From Pantoea sp. Eser (GTDB taxonomy: Bacteria > Pseudomonadota > Gammaproteobacteria > Enterobacterales > Enterobacteriaceae): a DNA stretch of 64,000 nt. The notes under the pieces are model-generated. The model searched no databases. It was given only the letters and a program-made list of their open reading frames with translations, and was not told where the DNA came from. The DNA lies in NCBI GenBank assembly GCA_009830035.1, contig SZZY01000010.1, positions 122,356 through 186,355 on the forward strand, in the 5' to 3' direction. This document shows, in pieces, positions 39,579 to 51,304 of this stretch (position 1 is its first letter; every line of letters begins with the position of its first letter). The position numbers were made by a program, and so were the translations under genes.

Positions 39579-40454
39579 ATGAATCTGCTACTGGAGCCGT
39601 TCGGATACCATTACATGCTCAACGCGATGTGGGTTTCTGCCATGGTCGGCGGACTGTGCGCGTTTCTCTCCTGCTACCTGATGCTCAAAGGCTGGTCGCT
39701 GATCGGTGATGCGCTGTCGCACTCGATCGTGCCCGGCGTAGCGGGCGCTTATATGCTCGGGTTGCCGTTTGCGCTGGGCGCGTTTCTGTCGGGCGGACTG
39801 GCGGCCGGCAGTATGCTGTTGCTCAATCAGCGCACTCGCTTAAAAGAAGATGCGATAATCGGTCTGATCTTCTCCTCGTTTTTTGGCCTCGGCCTGTTCA
39901 TGGTGTCGCTTAATCCCACCTCGGTGAACATTCAGACTATCGTGCTGGGCAATATCCTGGCGATTGCGCCGGCAGATATCATGCAACTGGCGCTGATCGG
40001 TGGCATATCGATGGTTATTCTGCTGTTTAAGTGGAAAGATTTAATGGTGACCTTTTTCGATGAGAATCATGCCCGCGCTATCGGCCTGCGGCCGGAGCGG
40101 TTAAAGATCCTGTTCTTTACCCTGCTGGCGGTTTCGACCGTGGCGGCACTGCAAACCGTCGGGGCATTTCTGGTGATCTGTCTGGTGGTGACGCCCGGTG
40201 CCACGGCCTGGTTGCTCACCGATCGCTTCCCGCGGCTGCTGATGATTGCAGTGGCGATTGGCAGCATTACCAGCTTCCTTGGTGCCTGGGCGGGTTATTA
40301 TCTCGACGGCGCAACCGGCGGCATTATTGTGGTGGCGCAGACGCTGCTATTCCTGCTGGCGTTTGTCTTCGCACCGAAGAATGGCCTGCTGGCGAGCCGG
40401 CGGCGTGCCCGCGCTAATCCGGATAAGGGGAGCCTGCCTGATGTGGATGTTTGA
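39579..40454 (+). CDS. sitC: SitC, permease of the Mn/Fe importer
   Basis: Intact 291-residue ABC-3 type permease with about eight membrane helices (MLNAMWVSAMVGGLCAFLSC; GDALSHSIVPGVAGAYMLGL; GNILAIAPADIMQLALIGGI; FLVICLVVTPGATAWLL) and a short basic cytosolic tail. The GDALSHSIVPG stretch is the conserved family motif. It overlaps sitD by 14 bases. Confidence 0.95.
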   Translation: MNLLLEPFGYHYMLNAMWVSAMVGGLCAFLSCYLMLKGWSLIGDALSHSIVPGVAGAYMLGLPFALGAFLSGGLAAGSMLLLNQRTRLKEDAIIGLIFSSFFGLGLFMVSLNPTSVNIQTIVLGNILAIAPADIMQLALIGGISMVILLFKWKDLMVTFFDENHARAIGLRPERLKILFFTLLAVSTVAALQTVGAFLVICLVVTPGATAWLLTDRFPRLLMIAVAIGSITSFLGAWAGYYLDGATGGIIVVAQTLLFLLAFVFAPKNGLLASRRRARANPDKGSLPDVDV

Positions 40455-41280
40455 ACCTTTCCAGTTCGCTTTTATGCAGAGCGCGCTACAGATCGCGCTG
40501 GTGGTGGCGATCCCCTGTGCCTTATTGTCAGTCTTTCTGGTGCTGAAAGGCTGGGCGCTGATGGGCGATGCGATGAGCCATGCGGTGTTTCCCGGCATTG
40601 TGCTGGCCTGGATGCTGGGCATTCCGCTGGCGATCGGCGCCTTTGTAGCGGGGCTGTTTTGTGCCGTGGCCAGCGGGTTTCTGCAGGACAACAGTCGGAT
40701 TAAACAGGACACGGTACTGGGGATTGTCTTTTCCGGCATGTTCGCAGTCGGGTTGATTCTTTATATCGCGGTGAAGCCTGAAGTGCATCTCGACCATATT
40801 CTGTTCGGCGATATGCTCGGCATTACCCGCGCCGATATCATCCAGACGCTGATTATCGCCGGGCTGATTGTCGCTGTGATTGCGCTGAAATGGCGCGATC
40901 TTATGCTGTTCAGCTTTGATCCGCAGCAGGCGCAGGTGTGTGGCCTGCCTGACCGACTGATGCATTACGGCCTGCTGTGTATTGTGTCGTTAACCATTGT
41001 GGCGACGCTGAAAGCGGTGGGCATTATCCTGTCGATCTCGCTGCTGATCGCGCCGGGTGCCATTGCGGTCCTGCTGACAACACGTTTTTCCCACGCGCTG
41101 CTGATTGCGGTGCTGGTGTCGGTGCTGGTGTCACTCAGCGGCGTCTATCTCTCTTTCTTTATCGACAGCGCACCGGCGCCGACTATCGTGGTGCTGTTTG
41201 CGCTGGTGTTCATCGTCGCGATGATCGTCTCCGGTCAAAAGACGCGGCGGCTTGAGCGCCAGCCACGAACACTGCCGTAA
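40441..41280 (+). CDS. sitD: SitD, second permease of the Mn/Fe importer
   Basis: Intact, 279 residues from ATG 40441 (an alternative ATG is at 40447). It is paralogous to SitC, with GDAMSHAVFPGIVLAWMLGI, LFGDMLGITRADIIQTLIIA and LSISLLIAPGAIAVLLTT. The start lies inside the end of sitC. It ends QPRTLP at TAA. No terminator is visible before the convergent LysR pseudogene 23 bases on. Confidence 0.95.
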   Translation: MWMFEPFQFAFMQSALQIALVVAIPCALLSVFLVLKGWALMGDAMSHAVFPGIVLAWMLGIPLAIGAFVAGLFCAVASGFLQDNSRIKQDTVLGIVFSGMFAVGLILYIAVKPEVHLDHILFGDMLGITRADIIQTLIIAGLIVAVIALKWRDLMLFSFDPQQAQVCGLPDRLMHYGLLCIVSLTIVATLKAVGIILSISLLIAPGAIAVLLTTRFSHALLIAVLVSVLVSLSGVYLSFFIDSAPAPTIVVLFALVFIVAMIVSGQKTRRLERQPRTLP

Positions 41281-41302
41281 CCGCGCGGTGCGTTATTGCC
41301 GC

Positions 41303-42566
<1,264 letters not shown>

Positions 42567-43044
42567 TGTCAGAAAAAATATCGCTAACAATGCAGGTCAA
42601 CGGCCAGCCATATCCAATGCAGATCGATCCCCGTGTCACTTTGCTTGATGCGTTACGTGAGCATCTGAACCTTACCGGCACCAAAAAAGGCTGCGATCAG
42701 GGTTAGTGCGGTGCCTGCCCGGTACTGGTTAACGGTCAGCGGGTGCTGAGTTGTCTGACGCTGGCCGCTCAGGCTGACGGCGCTGAGGTTACCAGCATTG
42801 AAGGACTACAATCTGCCAGCGGCGAATTACACCAGGTGCAGCGTTGTTTTGTCGAAAACGATGCACTTCCAGTGCGGCTACTGTACGCCAGGCCAAATTA
42901 TGTCGGCCGTCGCCTGCATTAAAGAGGGCCATGCCGGATCCGATGATGAAATCCGTGAATACATGAGTGCCGCTGCGGTGCCTATCCGCACATTGTCGAT
43001 GCCATTAAACAGGCGGCAGAAGAAATGGCGAAGGAGTCCGCATG
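42567..43044 (+). pseudogene. paoA: PaoA-type 2Fe-2S subunit of aldehyde oxidoreductase, broken
   Basis: ATG 42567 (GGGAAGCAGAC before it) reads ISLTMQVNGQPYPMQIDPRV, LLDALREHLNLTGTKKGCDQ, then TAG where Gln precedes CGAC of the first iron-sulfur motif. After that come [20 protein letters not shown], shifts near 42820 and 42865, the second cluster motif [20 protein letters not shown], another shift near 42980, and DAIKQAAEEMAKESA. The second CRCG motif is damaged. No twin-arginine signal is visible, unlike E. coli PaoA (YagT). Confidence 0.88.
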
Positions 43045-44036
43045 AACCCATTCCACTGGAAAGTCGCGCAGTCAGCCACCGACGCCGCAGCGTTAAAGCA
43101 GCAGTCAGGCAGTCAGATTCTGGCGGGCGGCACCACTCAACTCGATTTGATGAAATGTGGCGTGTTTAACCCGCCGCAACTGATTGGCATAAACGGCCTG
43201 ACTGAACTCCGCAGCCTGAGTTTTGACGAAGACAAAATCAGCGCCGGCGCGCTGACCACCATGAGCCAGCTGGCCGATCATCCCGCCTGTCAGCAACATG
43301 CGCCCGCTATGTGCGGCAGCTTATGGCAGGCCGCGTCGCCGCAAATCCGCAATATGGCCACGCTGGGCGGCAATTTACGTCAGCGGACCCGCTGTGCCTA
43401 CTATCGCGATCCGGCGACTTTTTCCGCCTGTAATAAACGCAATCCCGGCTCCGGTTGTGCCGTACGGGTGGGCGTCAACAGTAACCACGCTATTCTGGGT
43501 GCCAGCGACAGCTGCATTGCGGTCTATCCGGGAGACCTGGCAGTCGCGCTGGTGGCGTTTGATGCGGTAGTGATAGTACAGAATCAGCAGGGCGAGCGTC
43601 GCCGGATCGCTATTGATGATTTCTTCCTGCTGCCGGGTGAGACACCGGATCAGGAACACGATCTGCGCGATGACGAGATCATCGTGGCGATTGAAGTGCC
43701 ACAAACCGCTTCCCTGCAACGCTCTCACTATCTCAAAGTGCGCGATCGCAGTTCCTATGAGTTTGCCGCCGCCAGCGCAGCTGCCGGTTTCACGCTGGAG
43801 AATGGCGTGATGCGTCAGGTGCATATAGCGCTGGGCGGCGTTGCCACCAAACCCTGACGCGCCACGCGGGTTGAACAGGCGTTAGAGGGACAGCCGTTCA
43901 ACGAAGAGACGGTATTCCAGGCCGCGGAGCTGATCAATCAGGAAACCCAGGCGCTGGAGCATAACGCCTATGAAAGGTGAAGCTAGCCCCGCGTGTAATA
44001 GCGCGTGCGCTAATGGCAGCAGGAGAGATCGCATGA
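43042..44036 (+). pseudogene. paoB: PaoB-type FAD subunit, one stop and one frameshift
   Basis: Open for 271 residues from ATG 43042: FAD motif QILAGGTTQLDLMK, then QIRNMATLGGNLRQRTRCAY, CNKRNPGSGC (4Fe-4S type cysteines) and YEFAAASAAAGFTL. TGA at 43855-43857 replaces the Trp codon of the family KPWR. The remainder continues AYER, shifts near 43975, and ends VIARALMAAGEIA at 44036, overlapping paoC as ATGA. The truncated product lacks the last 55 residues. Confidence 0.9.
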
Positions 44037-46286
44037 GTGAAGTAAACCACAACGCACGCTAGGCTGAACACGCGCTGTCGGCAGCAGAGATCCCTGACGC
44101 CACCACCGGTGACACGGCGACGGCGGAAGCCAGCAGCCCGATTGAAGGATTGGGTGCAGCCCGATCGCGGGGTGACGGCCGGGTTAAGGTGATCGGTGAA
44201 GCGCGTTATGCCATCGAACATCAGCCGGAAAACCCGCTGTATGGCGTGGTGCTCCAGTCAACCGTTGCCAGCGGCCGCATTTCCCGCCTGTCAGCCGAAA
44301 AAGCGCTGCAGGCTAGGCTGACGGTGTGCTGGCGGTCTATACCCATCTGAACTCGTTAAAGATTAACAAGCCCACCGCGATTGCTGACGGCGGCGCAGCG
44401 CAGTCCACTTACACCCCGATGGACGATGTGATCATTCACATCGTCCTGAATATCGGCATCGTGATCGCCGAAACCTTTGAGCAGGCCACCTAGGCCGCTT
44501 CGCTGGTCGAGATCGACTATGAAAACACGCTGGCGCAGGTGTTTGCCACCGACGAGGGCGTCGAGCATAAACCGATGTCGGCACAGGATATTGATCTGGG
44601 CGATGCGACGACCGCGATGCACAGTGCCGAGGTGCGTATCAACCAGCGTTATACCACCCCGCGCGAATACAACATGCCTATGGAGCCGCATGCCTGCATC
44701 GCGCACTGGCATGAGGGTCAGATCACGGTCTGGGAACCCAGCCAGTGGGTGGCTGGCGCGCAGGTTGAAATCGCCGAATGGCTGGGGATTGAGACCGAAA
44801 AAGTGCGGATCATTTCACCGTATGTCGGCGGGGGGTTTTGGTTCAAAACCGGTGCCTTATACCCACGTTGCGTTAGCCAGCGTCGCGTGCCCTGAACCGT
44901 CCGGTTAAAGTCTCGCTGACCCGGCCACAGACCTTTACCGGTCTGGGTGGTCGTCCGGCGACTTCGCAGCAGCTAGAGCTGGGCGCTTCGCGTGACGGTA
45001 AAATTGAGGCAATTATTCAGCGCAGCTTCAGCGAAACCTCGCTGATTGATGTTTTTGCCGAGAACTGCAGCAAAGTGACCGCCCGGATGTGCGCCGTCAG
45101 CAACGTGTCGGCACAGCATCAGGTCCGGCCGATTAACACCGTCACGCCTGGCTGGATGCGTGCGCCGGGCGAGAATCCCTGTGCGTTTGGCCTTGAAGTG
45201 GCGATGGATGAGCTGGCTTATGCGCTGGACATCGATCCGCTGGAACTGTGTCTGCGCAACTGGGCAGATAAAGATTATCAGCTCGATCTGCCGTGGAGTT
45301 CGCGCCGTCTGAAATAGGCGTACCAGAAAGGGGCGGAAGCGTTTGGCTGGGATAAACGCATCATGACGCCGCGTTCAATGCACGAAGGACGTGAGCTGAT
45401 TGGCTGGGGCATGGCCTCCGGCACCTATCCGGTCAACCGGCTGCCGGCAGAAGCGAAAATCATTCTGACGCCGCAGGGCCGCTTCGTGGTGTAGTGCGCG
45501 GGCGCAGATATCGGAACCGGCACCTATACCATTCTGGCGCAAACCGCTGCGGATCATCTCGGCGTCCGGTCGCAAACAATTGAGGTCGAGCTGGGTGATA
45601 CTGCGCTGCCGCGCGCAGGCGTGGCGGGCGGATCGCAGCTGGCCGATAACCTGACGGCGGCGGTGAACGATACCGCGAAGAGAATGCGCTAACGGCTGCT
45701 TGCTCTGGCCAGTGAGCTGCCCGCGTCGCCGCTTAGCGGCCTGCCGGTCTCGCAGCTCTCCCTGAATGAGGGCACGATTCAGCACAGCGGCGGAACCAGC
45801 GTAACTCTTGCCCAGCTGGCGAAGCTGGCTCCTGCCGACAGCCTGAGGGTGAAAGGCGGAACCTTCCCGGACGACATGCCGCAAAACGAGCGCGACAAAA
45901 TCGTGCGTAACCTCAACGACATGAGCCGGCCAGAGGCGTTTTCCGCCCACAGCTGGAGCGCACAGTTTGTTGAAGTGCGGGTCGATGAAGATTTCGGCAC
46001 CATCCGGGTGAAACGCATGGTGGCGGCACTCTACAGCGGTCGGCTCTACAACCCTAAACTGGCGCGCAGCCAGTGGATTAGTGGGATAATCATGGGTGTC
46101 GGTCAGGCGCTGATGGAAGAGGGGATTATCGATCCTCGCAATGGCCGGGTGATTAACAATAATCTGGCGGACTATCTGGTGCCGGTTAACATCGTTGGCG
46201 TAGCGGCGGCGATCAGCAATGCGGTATTCCATGCGACCGGCAAGCGGGTACGTGACCTGCCGATCACCCTCGACAAAATCATCTGA
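44033..46286 (+). pseudogene. paoC: PaoC-type molybdenum subunit, many stops, catalytic loop deleted
   Basis: Recognisable end to end (GRVKVIGEARYAIEHQPENP; REYNMPMEPHACIAHWHEGQ; GWMRAPGENPCAFGLEVAMD; GVAGGSQLADNLTAAVNDTA; FHATGKRVRDLPITLDKI). It has at least five in-frame stops (for example 44060, 44492, 45315, 45492, 45690) and shifts near 44320 and 44850-44890. Near the end NNLADYLVPV joins directly to NIVGVAAAISN: about 30 residues that in PaoC hold the KGIGE loop with the catalytic Glu are missing. It cannot be functional. Confidence 0.92.
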
Positions 46287-46301
46287 AGACTGCGGAGGCC
46301 G

Positions 46302-46328
46302 CGCCTGCTGCGATGGATACAGCAGGCG
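46302..46328. terminator. Hairpin after paoC
   Basis: CGCCTGCTG-CGATGGATA-CAGCAGGCG is a perfect 9-bp stem 16 bases past the paoC stop. No T-run; it may separate paoC from mocA rather than terminate. Confidence 0.4.
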
Positions 46329-46396
46329 TTGAGATGACATTTGCGGGCGCAGAGCCAATCCTGCGCCCGTTTTCATCGCCAGCGGGAGAAGCTTTT

Positions 46397-46762
46397 TTGA
46401 AGATAGCGATTGTGATGATGGCGGCAGGCTTTAGTCGCCGTTTTCATCAGCAGAGCGGTGAACACAAATTGCTGGCCCAACTGAACGGCAAGCCGCTGTT
46501 GCAGCATACCCTGCAACAGGCGACGGCCAGCGGTCTGGATCTGTTTGTGGTGACCCGACCGGACCAGACGGCGATTCGGGCGTTGATTGCGCCGGCGACG
46601 GCGGTACTGTGCGACAGCCACGGGCTGGGCGATTCCATTGCCGCCGGTGTCGCCGCCAGTAGCGGCTATGACGGCTGGCTGATCGCACTCGGTGATATGC
46701 CGTTTATCACCACCGACAGTTATCAGGCCGTCAGCGCGGCGCTGGCCGATGCGGCTGATTGA
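46397..46762 (+). pseudogene. MocA-type molybdenum-cofactor cytidylyltransferase, C-terminus lost
   Basis: TTG 46397 with GGGAGAA before it starts KIAIVMMAAGFSRRF, the nucleotide-binding motif of MocA/MobA proteins, then KLLAQLNGKPLLQHTLQQAT and WLIALGDMPFITTDSY with the metal Asp. After ALADAAD the sequence becomes a ferrisiderophore-binding-protein gene on the other strand; about 70 residues are missing. MocA makes the cytosine-dinucleotide cofactor needed by PaoC-type enzymes, so it belonged to the pao operon. Confidence 0.82.
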
Positions 46763-47270
46763 ACACCTCTCCCAGCAGCGTCATGCTGCGCTCACTGTTT
46801 TTCAGCAGATGAACCCGCAAATCAATCTTCAGCACCGGAATCTTTGCCGCTTTTAGTATGGTTTCCAGCTGCAGTCCGGCATCGCTGTTGCGTGCCAGCT
46901 GCGGCAGTATCACCAGGTCGGGCTTCAGCGCGATCACCTGTTCTGGATTGATGTCATTCACGCCCTGCTGGCCGAGGGCCGGAATGGTCAGCATCTGAGG
47001 AAACTGGCGGGCAAAAATCTGCCAGGTCTGCGGATCGTACTTCTTCAGATTGCTGCGGCCAGCCGACAATCTGCTGGAGCGGATTACCGGGCGTCAGCAG
47101 CGCGATGCTGTACAACATCCGGCTCTCGTCCAGCACAATCCGCTGTGGATGATCCGGTACGCTGACCGTTTGCCCGGCGGCGATCATCTCTGCCGGGTGA
47201 GACGCCGAATCTGACCAAATTTTCCCGCTTTGAGATCTTGATCGCGGCTTTTCCGTGGCCATTTTCTGCT
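46763..47270 (-). pseudogene. FecB/BtuF-type ABC binding protein, both frameshifted and truncated
   Basis: VSVPDHPQRIVLDESRMLYS and LLTPGNPLQQIVGW in one frame, then after a shift near 47060 NLKKYDPQTWQIFARQFPQM, LGQQGVNDINPEQVIALKPD and LKIDLRVHLLKNSERSMTLL. This is the first 160 or so residues of a class III iron/siderophore-binding protein. The second lobe is missing because the gene runs into mocA at about 46760. No signal peptide can be seen at the 5' end. Confidence 0.8.
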
Positions 47271-47349
47271 GCCAACTACGCTTACTTTGCTTTGCAAGAT
47301 TGAGCCTGTTTTTTTCTTCTTTTGATGCTTGTTACCTTGTGCGGAGCCG

Positions 47350-48168
47350 ATGATGACATCCTTTCATGCGCGACACCTGCTCTCCGGTGCGGCGATAACC
47401 ACCCTGAGTCTTCTGTTGCCGCTGCTGGCAGCGGCCTGGAGTCAACTCACCGTCTTTGGCGATAGCCTGAGCGACAGTGGCAATGTAGGCCGTTTCACCT
47501 ACGACGCGGCGTCCCATCCGTTATATGACGAAATACTGGCGCAGCATCTGAATCAAACCCTGCTGCCGTCATCCCAGGGTGGCAGTAACTATGCTGCCGG
47601 GGGAGCGGTGGCGGTGCCGGCGCTTAATCCGCAGTACAACAGCCAGGATCAGGTCGACCGTTATCTGGTGGCCGGTGGCGGTCGCGCTGACGGCAATGGC
47701 CTCTATATTTACTGGATCGGCGGTAACGATCTGACTGCCGCCGCGGCCGATCCGCTGAATGCGGTGCAGGTGATTGATAACAGTGCTCGCTCAGCGGCCG
47801 ACCAGGTCAGCCGGCGGCTGGCGGCCGGAGCGGGTACCGTAGTGGTGCCAACGGTGCCAAACGTCTGGGCGACGCCTGCATTGCTGCAGGCCATCCTGCA
47901 ACCGCTTGGCCCGGTGGCGGAACCGGCGATGGCGGCGCTGTTCCAGTCGTTAAGCAGCGTCACCGCCTCCGATCGGGCGGCGCGCGAGCAGGCTATTGAG
48001 GCGGCATTCCGCCAGGCTGCAGATCAGATCACGGCCATTCCGCAGGTGCGTGAAGCGATCGCGCGACAGCTGTTTGCCGCCTGGCAACTGTTAAGCGACA
48101 CCGCGGCGACGCTGACCGACCGTTATAACCAGCTCGAAGAGCAGGGGCTGGTGGCTACCGGCGGCTAA
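47350..48168 (+). pseudogene. GDSL esterase, truncated autotransporter passenger
   Basis: ATG 47350 (GGAG five bases before) starts a signal peptide ending LLPLLAAAWS. The GDSL block I (FGDSLSDSGN, nucleophile Ser), block II Gly (GSNYAAGGA) and block III (WIGGNDL) follow, as in EstA/ApeE autotransporter esterases. The frame ends at 48168 after 272 residues: the block V Asp/His and the beta-barrel are gone. Just downstream is the tail of an unrelated acetyltransferase. A secreted but inactive fragment could be made. Confidence 0.82.
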
Positions 48169-48315
48169 CGCTCTCTTCCACCCCTAACGCCGCCAACTTT
48201 TACCTACAGCATGGCTTCGAGCTGCTGGGAGAAAGTGTTTATCCTTCAAAGCTGGCGGGTAGCGGATTGCGCTGTATGGATATGGTTATTGACCTGTCAG
48301 CGCCGTCTGACTGAG
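48169..48315 (+). pseudogene. GNAT acetyltransferase, C-terminal fragment
   Basis: In a plus-strand frame: SSTPNAANFYLQHGFELLGE, then SVYPSKLAGSGLRCMDMVID to TGA. The Asn-x-x-Asn-Phe-Tyr and Gly-Phe pattern is the end of a GNAT domain. Everything before it was replaced by the esterase gene, marking a deletion junction near 48170. Confidence 0.7.
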
Positions 48316-48420
48316 CCACGCCGTTAAGCCGGGCCGGGCTTCAGACGCGGAAAAGTTTCACGCGCAAACACTCCGCAAGCCCACGCCGGTAAGGTATAGT
48401 CCGCGTTTTTTGGAGGAACC

Positions 48421-49278
48421 ATGCTGACTCATTCATCAACTCGTCTCAACAAATACATCAGCGAGAGCGGAATCTGTTCTCGTCGCGACGCCGATCGTTA
48501 TATCGAACAGGGCAACGTTTTTATTAACGGCAAACGCGCCACTGTGGGCGCGCAGGTTTTTGCAGGCGATGTGGTGAAAGTGAACGGTCAGCTTATCGAA
48601 CCGCGTGATGAAGATGATTTAGTGCTGATTGCGCTGAACAAACCGGTCGGCATTATCACCACTATGGAAGAGGGTGAGCGCGACAACATCAGCGATTTCG
48701 TCAACCACAGTAAGCGGGTATTCCCGATTGGACGTCTGGACAAAGATTCTCAGGGGCTGATTTTCCTGACCAACCACGGCGATTTGGTCAATAAAATCCT
48801 GCGTGCTGGTAATAATCACGAAAAGAGTATGTGGTTACCGTTGATAAGCCAATCACCGACGAGTTTATCGCCGGGATGGGCGCGGGCGTACCGATGCTGG
48901 GTACCGTGACCAAAAAGTGCAAAGTCAAAAAAGAAGCGCCTTTCGTGTTTCGTCTCACCCTGGTGCAGGGGCTGAATCGTCAAATCCGCCGCATGTGTAA
49001 GCACTTCGGTTATGAAGTGACGAAACTTGAGCGTACCCGCATCATGAACGTCAACCTGAAAGGCCTGCCGCTGGGTGAATGGCGCGATCTGACCGATGAC
49101 GAACTGATCGAACTGTTTAAACTGCTGGATAACTCCTCTTCAGAAGATAAGCCGGCAAAGAAAGCGCCGGCAAAAACCGCAGAAAAGCCCGGCCCGTCCG
49201 GCCGCGGGCAAAGCCGAGCCTGACAGCGCCTCCCGCAAGCGGTTTGCGCAGCCGGGACGCAGGAAGAAAGGGCGCTAA
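48421..49278 (+). pseudogene. rluF: RluF, 23S rRNA pseudouridine synthase, two one-base frameshifts
   Basis: GGAGGA precedes ATG 48421. An S4 domain ([20 protein letters not shown]) and the catalytic Asp motif [19 protein letters not shown] are intact. At 48822 an A5 tract reads A4, shifting the frame; the next part ([34 protein letters not shown]) is in another frame. The tail shifts back near 49195 and ends RKRFAQPGRRKKGR at 49278. E. coli RluF modifies U2604 of 23S rRNA and tRNA-Tyr. A homopolymer error or slippage could rescue the first shift. Confidence 0.88.
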
Positions 49279-49347
49279 CCATCACGCCGCGCAGACAGTG
49301 AAGCTTTCCTGTTTCGCTGTCTACATATGCCCGTCACGTTGTGGCCG

Positions 49348-50409
49348 TCAGGGAATAATTCTGGCGGCGCGAAAGCGGGCAAGCAGATCGCAGAACATCC
49401 GGTCGGTTGCGCGGTAATGATGAATCCCCCGCCTGACGGATTTTGCTGCCGTCGCCAAACATATCGTAGTGCCAGCCGAAGACGAAATCGGCAAAGCTGC
49501 CGTCACTGATTGCCAGAATATCGGACTGAATCAGCGCGTTGGCCGCGGCGATATTTCGCCAGCTGTGTCGATAATCGCTGAACAGTTGCTGCAGGGATAA
49601 GGAAACGGGCGGCGCAATGTCGAGATCAAACCACGCCGCAATTACCGGCCACAGCTCACTCCAGCGCCATAAATCACCATTATTCACATTAAACGCCTGA
49701 TTGCGGGCGCCTGACGCCTGCCCGGCCCAGAGCGTGGCGTCGGCCAGTAATTCAGTGTCGGTAAAGTCAACCAGGCTGTGCCAGGTCTGCGCCTAACCCG
49801 GGAAGCGCAGTGGCAGCTTTTCAGCGCGACAGAGCGAGGCATAGAGCGCCAGACTCAGCGTCAAGTTCATGCTGTTGCTAGGCCGGGCGCTGCCGACTAC
49901 GCTGGGACGCAGCGCGCTCCAGTGCCAGGCTTTACCCTGCTGCCGGTCGGCCAGCCAGCGAAGTTGTTCGGCATTAAATTCAGCACCCGGTACGCCAGCA
50001 TCGCTTTCCCGCCCCGGCGTTTTGAACGGTCCGAGATCAGCACCGTAGACCTTATATCCCTGCATCAGGCTGACATGCTGCAGCGGCGCGACCGGCTCAA
50101 TGCTGCTGACCAGATTTTGCAGCATTGTCACGTTGGGTTTCACCATCGCGGCCCAATATCCGGGGCGTTGAGCCAGGCACTGTAAAAAATATGCGTGACC
50201 TGAGTCAGAGCAGAGAGCACCCGGTTACTCTGCTGCTGGTCGAGCAGATCAACCGACAGCAGGTCACTCTGACCTTGGTCTGGCTGTCGCTGGCGGCTCA
50301 GGCTGATGACCTGCCAGTGCTGTGCAGTCAGCGCGCGAATAAGTTGCTGGCCTACGATACCGGTCGCGCCTGCCACCAGCGCGACGTTTGTTTCCTGCCT
50401 GTTATTCAT
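49348..50409 (-). pseudogene. PRISE-like atypical SDR, stop and frameshifts
   Basis: ATG 50409 opens VALVAGATGIVGQQLIRALT and VTHIFYSAWLNAPDI. After a shift near 50145 it reads VTMLQNLVSSIEPVAPLQHV, MQGYKVYGADLGPFKTPGRE (family Tyr/Lys site) and WSALRPSVVGSARPSNSMNL. TAG at 49793-49795 follows, then WHSLVDFTDTELLADATLWA and QAFNVNNGDLWRWSELWPVI, a shift near 49430, and LLARFRAARIIP. It would be about 355 residues, like progesterone-5-beta-reductase/iridoid-synthase-type SDRs. Divergent from a LysR pseudogene. Confidence 0.83.
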
Positions 50410-50507
50410 GATAGCGATCTCATCTGGAGTGAAATCACAGTCTCACCTGCGCTTCTTTATGATTAAATCCCCCCTGTACCGATAACACTTATTAAGAAAT
50501 CCACTAA

Positions 50508-51304
50508 ATGCAGAATAAACTGACGGCGATCCAGTCATTCATTCGAGTTGCCGAAGCGGGATCGTTTTCAGCAGCCGCACGACAACACGGCATGAAACAG
50601 TCGGCGATGAGAGTCAGCAGGTGGCGGCGCTCGAAGCCGATCTGGGCGTGGTACTGCTGCACAGAACCACCCGCGCGATGGCGTTAACCGAAGAGGGACA
50701 GCGATATCTGCAACAGGTCAGGCAGTTGTTATACGCCATGGAGGAGCTGGAACAGCAGTTACGACCGGCGTCGCAGCCGCTGCAGGGAAAACTGCACATC
50801 CAGTTACCCAGCGGGCTGGGCCAGCGCTTTATGCCGCAGCTGTTAGCGTTTCAGCAGCATTCGGCATTACGGCTGGAGGTGGCGCTTGACGATCGCTTGT
50901 CTGATCTGATTTCTGAAGGCGTCGATGTCGCCATCCGTCTCAGTGAAGCGCCGCCGGCCAGCCTGGCTGCCCGCACGCTGGCCAAGCAAGATTGAAACGG
51001 TGCTGGTGGCCTCCGCTGACTGGGTGGCGCGGCACGGTCAACCGTTGACGCCCGCCGATTTGCAGCGTCATCCTCACATTCGCTTCAGTGGCCATCAGCC
51101 GGATGCGCCGTTGCGCCTGGTATCAGCAGGGGAGAGCGTTTCGCTCGCGGTGGAATGCATCTTTCGCTCGAATAACAGTCACTCGCTGAGAAAGGCTATT
51201 GAAGCCGGGCTGGGAATTGGCGGCATACAGACGTTAATGGCCAGTGAGGCGCTGGCATCCGGTAAGCTGGTCAGGATATTGCCAGACTATCGGCTGCCGG
51301 GGCA
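50508..51304 (+). pseudogene. LysR-type regulator, two frameshifts and lost 3' end
   Basis: ATG 50508 reads TAIQSFIRVAEAGSFSAAAR. A shift near 50610 in the recognition helix is followed by QQVAALEADLGVVLLHRTTR and SALRLEVALDDRLSDLISEG. A second shift near 50990 is followed by ETVLVASADWVARHGQPLTP and LRKAIEAGLGIGGIQTLMAS. The end after DYRLPG is replaced by a beta-glucosidase fragment at about 51305. Confidence 0.83.

Noticed and set aside
42567..46286. Many in-frame TAG codons (paoA, paoC, pdxA-like, ygeA, PPOX gene, lysR) suggested possible TAG recoding.
   Set aside because: The same genes also carry TAA/TGA stops, frameshifts and deletions, the replaced residues differ (Gln, Glu, Trp, others), and intact genes contain no internal TAG. 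Ordinary pseudogene decay explains it.
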